This document shows positions 6,162 through 9,292 of a DNA stretch of 9,292 nucleotides, piece by piece (position 1 is the stretch's first letter; each line of letters opens with the position of its first letter). A program made the position numbers and the translations under genes. The DNA lies in contig JACMJD010000209.1 in NCBI GenBank assembly GCA_014380825.1, forward strand, positions 1 through 9,292, written 5' to 3'. The stretch comes from Phycisphaerae bacterium. Its GTDB lineage: Bacteria > Planctomycetota > Phycisphaerae > Tepidisphaerales > Tepidisphaeraceae. The notes under the pieces were generated by a model. The model was not told where the DNA came from. It searched no databases and was given only the letters and a program-made list of their open reading frames with translations.

Positions 6162-7904
6162 TTACTTCTTCGCGGACTTCTGGTTTTCCTTTGCCCATGA
6201 ATCGCGCAGGGAAACCGTGCGATTGAAGACCAGTTCCTTCGGCTTCGAATCGAGATCAACGCAGAAATATCCGTGCCGCTCGAACTGGAATTTCGCGCCG
6301 ACCTCGGCGTCGCCCAGGCTCGGTTCGAGTTTCGCGTGCTGGATGACGTCGACGGATTTCGGATTGATGTTCACTCGCCAATCCTGCCCATCGGGCACAT
6401 CTTCCGGATCCGGGTTGGCGAACAGTTGCTCGTACAACCGAACCTCAGCGTCGACCGCATGGTCGGCCGACACCCAGTGGATGGTGCCTTTTACCTTTCG
6501 CTTGTCCGGCGAATCGCCCCCGCGCGTGGCGGGGTCGTACGTGCAGTGAACAGCCGTCACGTTGCCGCCGGCGTCCTTGTCGATGTGCATACACTTCACG
6601 AAGTACGCGTAACGCAAACGCACCTCGACGCCCGGCGCTAGCCTGAAATACTTCGGCGGCGGGACCTCCTTGAAGTCATCCTGCTCGATGTACAGCGTCT
6701 TGGAAAACGGAACCTTTCGCGTGCCGGCGCTTTCATCTTCCGGGTTGTTCACCGCATCGAGCGTCTCGACTTGCCCATCCGGATAATTGTCGATGATCAG
6801 CTTCAGCGGCTTCAGCACCGCCATCTTGCGCGGGGCGCGCTTGTTCAGATCTTCGCGCAGGATATTTTCCAGCACGGCCATCTCGATCACGCTGTTGAAC
6901 TTGTTCAGGCCGATGTGCTTGGAAAACGCGCGGATCGCTTCAGGCGTAAATCCCCTTCGTCGAAATCCGCTCAACGTCGGCATGCGCGGATCGTCCCAGC
7001 CGTTCACGATGTTTTCTTCGACCAGCGTCCGCAGCTTGCGCTTGCTCATCATCACGTGTGTGATGTTCAGCCTCGCAAACTCAATCTGCTGTGGATGCCA
7101 AATCCTCTTGTCATCCGCCCGACCCTCGTTTACCGCATCAATGAACCAGTCATACAGCGGCCGATGATTTTCGAACTCCAGCGTACACAGCGAATGCGTG
7201 ATTTTCTCGATCGAATCTTCGAACCCGTGAGCCCAATCGTACATGGGATAGATGCACCACTTCTTGCCGGTGTTGTGATGCTCTTCGTGCAGGATGCGAT
7301 ACATCACCGGATCGCGCAGATTGAAATTCGGCGAGGCCATGTCAATCTTGGCGCGCAGCACTCTGCTGCCGTCCGGAAATTCACCCTTGCGCATCCGATC
7401 GAAGAGATCGAGATTTTCTTCGACATTGCGATCGCGGAACGGACTCTCCTTGCCCGGCACGGTTGCGGTGCCGCGCGTCTTGCGAATCTCCTCGGCCGTT
7501 TGATCGTCAACGTATGATTTGCCTTTCTTGATCAGCTCAACCGCGTACTCGTACATTGTGTCGAAGTAGTCGCTGGAGAAAATCACACTGGCCGGATTGA
7601 AACCCAGCCAGCGCACGTCGGCCTCGATCGCTTTGACGTATTCTTCTTCTTCCTTCGACGGGTTCGTGTCGTCGTAGCGCAGGTTGCACGCGCCGCCATA
7701 TTCTTCGGCGACGCCGAAGTTCAGGCAGATGCTTTTTGCATGGCCGATGTGCAGGTAACCGTTCGGCTCGGGCGGAAATCGTGTGGCGACGCGCCCGCCC
7801 CACTTGCCGGTGCGTTGGTCTTCTTCGATCACCCGGCGAACAAAGTCCAACCCCGTCGGCTCCGGCGTGGCCGGGTTCGAACCGTTTGTCTCTTTCACGT
7901 CCAT
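6162..7904 (-). CDS. glnS: Glutaminyl-tRNA synthetase
   Basis: This class I synthetase charges tRNA-Gln directly with glutamine, so glutaminylation here need not go through Glu-tRNA-Gln amidation. The 580-aa product has [17 protein letters not shown], with the HIGH motif at 52-55. It also has the GlnRS-specific LRYDDTNP segment, MSKR of the KMSKS loop (286-289), [16 protein letters not shown], and the C-terminal beta-barrel anticodon domains (from about LKLIIDNYP). The GlnRS rather than GluRS assignment rests on [15 protein letters not shown] and DDPRMPT. I chose the ATG at 7904. The frame is open up to 7994, but the extra 30 residues overlap the upstream gene's end and resemble no GlnRS N-terminus. 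TACAAT lies 6 nt before the ATG and there is no Shine-Dalgarno. GDPD ends 31 bp upstream on the same strand. Confidence 0.95.
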   Translation of the reverse strand: MDVKETNGSNPATPEPTGLDFVRRVIEEDQRTGKWGGRVATRFPPEPNGYLHIGHAKSICLNFGVAEEYGGACNLRYDDTNPSKEEEEYVKAIEADVRWLGFNPASVIFSSDYFDTMYEYAVELIKKGKSYVDDQTAEEIRKTRGTATVPGKESPFRDRNVEENLDLFDRMRKGEFPDGSRVLRAKIDMASPNFNLRDPVMYRILHEEHHNTGKKWCIYPMYDWAHGFEDSIEKITHSLCTLEFENHRPLYDWFIDAVNEGRADDKRIWHPQQIEFARLNITHVMMSKRKLRTLVEENIVNGWDDPRMPTLSGFRRRGFTPEAIRAFSKHIGLNKFNSVIEMAVLENILREDLNKRAPRKMAVLKPLKLIIDNYPDGQVETLDAVNNPEDESAGTRKVPFSKTLYIEQDDFKEVPPPKYFRLAPGVEVRLRYAYFVKCMHIDKDAGGNVTAVHCTYDPATRGGDSPDKRKVKGTIHWVSADHAVDAEVRLYEQLFANPDPEDVPDGQDWRVNINPKSVDVIQHAKLEPSLGDAEVGAKFQFERHGYFCVDLDSKPKELVFNRTVSLRDSWAKENQKSAKK

Positions 7905-7910
7905 GTTCCG

Positions 7911-7939
7911 ATTGTACGCGCAAAGTGACGTGCGATCAC
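7911..7939 (-). promoter_or_regulatory. Candidate glnS promoter (-10 TACAAT, weak -35)
   Basis: On the minus strand TACAAT (7911-7916) matches 5 of 6 consensus bases and ends 6 nt before the ATG. The best -35 at 17-nt spacing is GTGATC (7934-7939), only 3 of 6, overlapping the GDPD stop. It could add glnS-specific, leaderless transcripts to read-through from smpB-GDPD. Confidence 0.35.
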
Positions 7940-8643
7940 ATGCCCAGCAACGACCTTGCCACGATCGGCTCATCCGTGATGATCCGATCAACACCCAGCT
8001 CGATCATGCGACGGAGATCAGACTTCTCGTTCACCGTCCACACACCAATCATCCGGCCCTGCTCGTGCATCAATCGAACAAGCTCCGCGTCAACAAGGCC
8101 ATGCCCCACGTGAAGGGCCGGCCAACGTTCATCCAGCGCCGAGAGAAGATCGCTTTGCTTGTCGATCAACAGCGCCCGCGCAATGCCCGGCGCCGATCGT
8201 CGCGCGATATGCAAGTTCGCTCGATCGAACGATTGAATCATCCACCGTAGATGATTCGCTCGCATTACCTCGGCGGTGCGCGCCACCAGCCACGCTGCGG
8301 CGGGCGGTTTGATTTCAACCAGCAGGCTCGCCCCAATTCCTGCCAGGCCGTCTCGTCGTGACCACAGCACCGGAACCAGCGCGTCGCTTGGCCGACCAAG
8401 ATGATCGTGCAATCGCAGGTGGGCGATCTCATCGGCACGGTGACGATCGACGCGTCCGCTGATGATCGTCGCGCGGCCCAGCGTGTCGTCGTGCAAGATC
8501 ACGGGGAATCCGTCGAGCGACTGCTGCACATCGCACTCGACCCATTCGATCCCCGCACGCACCGCCGCTCGAAACGCCGGCAGGGAATTCTCGGGATGCA
8601 CGGCGTGCAATCCGCGATGCGCAATAATGATCGGAGCACTCAT
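7936..8643 (-). CDS. Glycerophosphodiester phosphodiesterase
   Basis: Members hydrolyse glycerophosphodiesters (deacylated phospholipids) to glycerol 3-phosphate and an alcohol. The 235-aa product is a compact TIM-barrel form without a signal peptide, so it is probably cytosolic. Metal and catalytic positions are visible: His9-Arg10 in AHRG, Glu18 in HPENSLPAF, Glu36 and Asp38 in ECDV, His51-Asp52 in [10 protein letters not shown], Glu110 and Lys112 in LVEIK, and the C-terminal [11 protein letters not shown] chose the ATG at 8643 because it places AHRG at residues 8-11 as usual; the longer frame upstream (to 8955) lies within smpB. It follows smpB by 28 bp, suggesting co-transcription, and precedes glnS by 31 bp. 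With psd and pssA nearby it may contribute to phosphatidylethanolamine turnover. The exact substrate (GlpQ- or UgpQ-like) is not settled by sequence. Confidence 0.92.
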   Translation of the reverse strand: MSAPIIIAHRGLHAVHPENSLPAFRAAVRAGIEWVECDVQQSLDGFPVILHDDTLGRATIISGRVDRHRADEIAHLRLHDHLGRPSDALVPVLWSRRDGLAGIGASLLVEIKPPAAAWLVARTAEVMRANHLRWMIQSFDRANLHIARRSAPGIARALLIDKQSDLLSALDERWPALHVGHGLVDAELVRLMHEQGRMIGVWTVNEKSDLRRMIELGVDRIITDEPIVARSLLGM

Positions 8644-8671
8644 CTCTTCACGGTGTGTGACCAGCGGCCAT

Positions 8672-9145
8672 TCACCGACGCTGCGTCGTCGCCCGGCGGA
8701 GTTCCCGGTCCATCTCGCGGGCGCGGATTGTCGCCCGCTTGTCGTGCTGCTGCTTGCCGTGCGCAACCCCCAGTTCCAGCTTCGCCAAGCCGTTCTTGAA
8801 GTAGATTGCCAGCGGCACGAGCGTCGTGCCCTTCTTGGTCGTCTCGGCCTTGAGCTTGTGAATCTCGCGTTTCTTCGCCAGCAGCTTTCGATCGCGCTTC
8901 GGCTCGTGGTTGTATTTAATGGCCGACTTCTCGTACGGATCGATATGACAGCCATGCAGGATCAGCTCATCACGTTCGATCGTCGCAAACGATTCCTGCA
9001 GCTGCGCCTTCCCATCGCGCAGCGATTTCACCTCGCTGCCGAGCAGCGCCATCCCGCACTCGAGCTTCGCGCTGATAAAATAATCATGCATCGCCCGTCG
9101 ATTGTTGATCCGCGGCGAGAGGTTGTGCTTCGGGTCTTTGCTCAC
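8672..9145 (-). CDS. smpB: SsrA-binding protein SmpB
   Basis: SmpB binds tmRNA (SsrA), delivers it with EF-Tu to stalled ribosomes and mimics part of the missing codon-anticodon pair during trans-translation. The 157-aa product is the standard length. It begins NLSPRINNRRAMHDYFI, continues with MALLGSEVKSLRDGKAQLQE and the HIDPYEKS segment of the OB-fold, and ends in a basic tail (HDKRATIRAREMDRELRRA) like the one that lies in the mRNA channel. The start is GTG at 9145, immediately before SKDPKHNLSP. No Shine-Dalgarno is visible; TAGAAT ends 9 nt upstream. It heads a probable smpB-GDPD-glnS operon. An IS110-type transposase end lies only 49 bp upstream, so its promoter is at or inside the IS boundary. 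The ssrA gene is not in the window. Confidence 0.96.
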   Translation of the reverse strand: MSKDPKHNLSPRINNRRAMHDYFISAKLECGMALLGSEVKSLRDGKAQLQESFATIERDELILHGCHIDPYEKSAIKYNHEPKRDRKLLAKKREIHKLKAETTKKGTTLVPLAIYFKNGLAKLELGVAHGKQQHDKRATIRAREMDRELRRATTQRR

Positions 9146-9154
9146 GACGACCGC

Positions 9155-9182
9155 ATTCTAGCGATTTTGAGTGCTTTGCCAC
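9155..9182 (-). promoter_or_regulatory. Candidate smpB promoter (GTGGCA, 16 nt, TAGAAT)
   Basis: On the minus strand GTGGCA (9177-9182, 4 of 6) and TAGAAT (9155-9160, 5 of 6) are 16 nt apart. The -10 ends 9 nt before the GTG start. The site lies in the 49 bp between smpB and the transposase stop, so one or both elements could come from the insertion sequence. Confidence 0.38.
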
Positions 9183-9194
9183 GAAGCGGCTGTG

Positions 9195-9292
9195 TTAAAG
9201 GTCAAGGGTTTTTACAGCATGAAGTTCATGCCACATGAGGTTGTCGCGGATCATGGCGTTGATCAGCGTGAGCAGCTTGCGCATGCACGCGA
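9195..9292 (-). CDS. IS110-family transposase, C-terminal end (partial, runs off window)
   Basis: The last 32 codons of a minus-strand gene are visible, ending at a TAA (9195-9197). The fragment reads ACMRKLLTLINAMIRDN followed by LMWHELHAVKTLDL. The ACMRKLLT-x-x-NAM-x-R pattern is the characteristic C-terminus of IS110/IS1111 transposases, DEDD enzymes of the Transposase_20 type that use a bridge RNA to pair target and donor DNA. Only the extreme end is present, so whether the element is complete or a remnant cannot be told. Just 49 bp separate this stop from smpB, leaving little room for a right-end RNA gene. This fits the IS110 group, whose bridge RNA lies upstream of the transposase, outside the window. 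No terminal repeat is recognisable. Confidence 0.75.
   Translation of the reverse strand, partial: ACMRKLLTLINAMIRDNLMWHELHAVKTLDL

Noticed and set aside
6771..7517. 248-codon plus-strand open frame inside glnS
   Set aside because: Antisense shadow of GlnRS catalytic-domain sequence. No recognisable domain and no ribosome-binding site.
7905..7994. 30-residue N-terminal extension of GlnRS
   Set aside because: It overlaps the end of the GDPD gene and is unlike any GlnRS N-terminus. The ATG at 7904 fits better.
8644..8955. N-terminal extension of the GDPD frame
   Set aside because: The extension lies within smpB and is Arg/Ser-rich shadow sequence. GDPD similarity begins at the ATG at 8643.

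Overview
The window is ordinary bacterial chromosome, high in G+C and densely packed. Most of it is housekeeping genes, with three unrelated inverted-repeat elements between genes and the tail of an insertion sequence at the right edge. I assign it to a planctomycete or a close PVC-group relative. The reasons are a short AMP nucleosidase, GlnRS alongside GluRS, a GluRS with a large insertion, and palindromic spacer repeats of types I remember from planctomycete and verrucomicrobial genomes. This placement is an inference, not a measurement.

Layout. At 2-40 there may be the tail of a + strand gene, followed by a terminator-like hairpin. A leftward block holds glutaryl-CoA dehydrogenase (204-1382) and AMP nucleosidase (1441-2214). 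AMP nucleosidase diverges, across only 25 bp, from a pterin-4a-carbinolamine dehydratase (2240-2581). A 54-bp palindrome then separates that gene from a phosphatidylethanolamine module: phosphatidylserine decarboxylase (2685-3416) and phosphatidylserine synthase (3413-4387). These run backwards to pathway order and overlap by 4 bp. The synthase has a (GGATGAA)-type inverted repeat at its 5' end. Glutamyl-tRNA synthetase follows (4427-6079) and converges on glutaminyl-tRNA synthetase (6162-7904, minus strand). The whole 82-bp gap between them is taken up by a third inverted repeat. On the minus strand the likely transcription order is smpB (8672-9145), a glycerophosphodiester phosphodiesterase (7936-8643), then glnS. 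The end of an IS110-family transposase lies 49 bp upstream of smpB and runs off the window.

Functionally there are three groups: phospholipid synthesis and turnover (psd, pssA, GDPD), translation and ribosome rescue (gltX, glnS, smpB), and small-molecule catabolism or salvage (gcdH, amn, pterin dehydratase). I see no new defence, secretion or biosynthetic system. The points most worth a second look are the three repeat families, the in-frame repeat at the start of pssA, the repeated placing of -10-like hexamers 6-10 nt before start codons (suggesting leaderless mRNAs), the unusual GluRS KMSKS region, and the IS end next to smpB.
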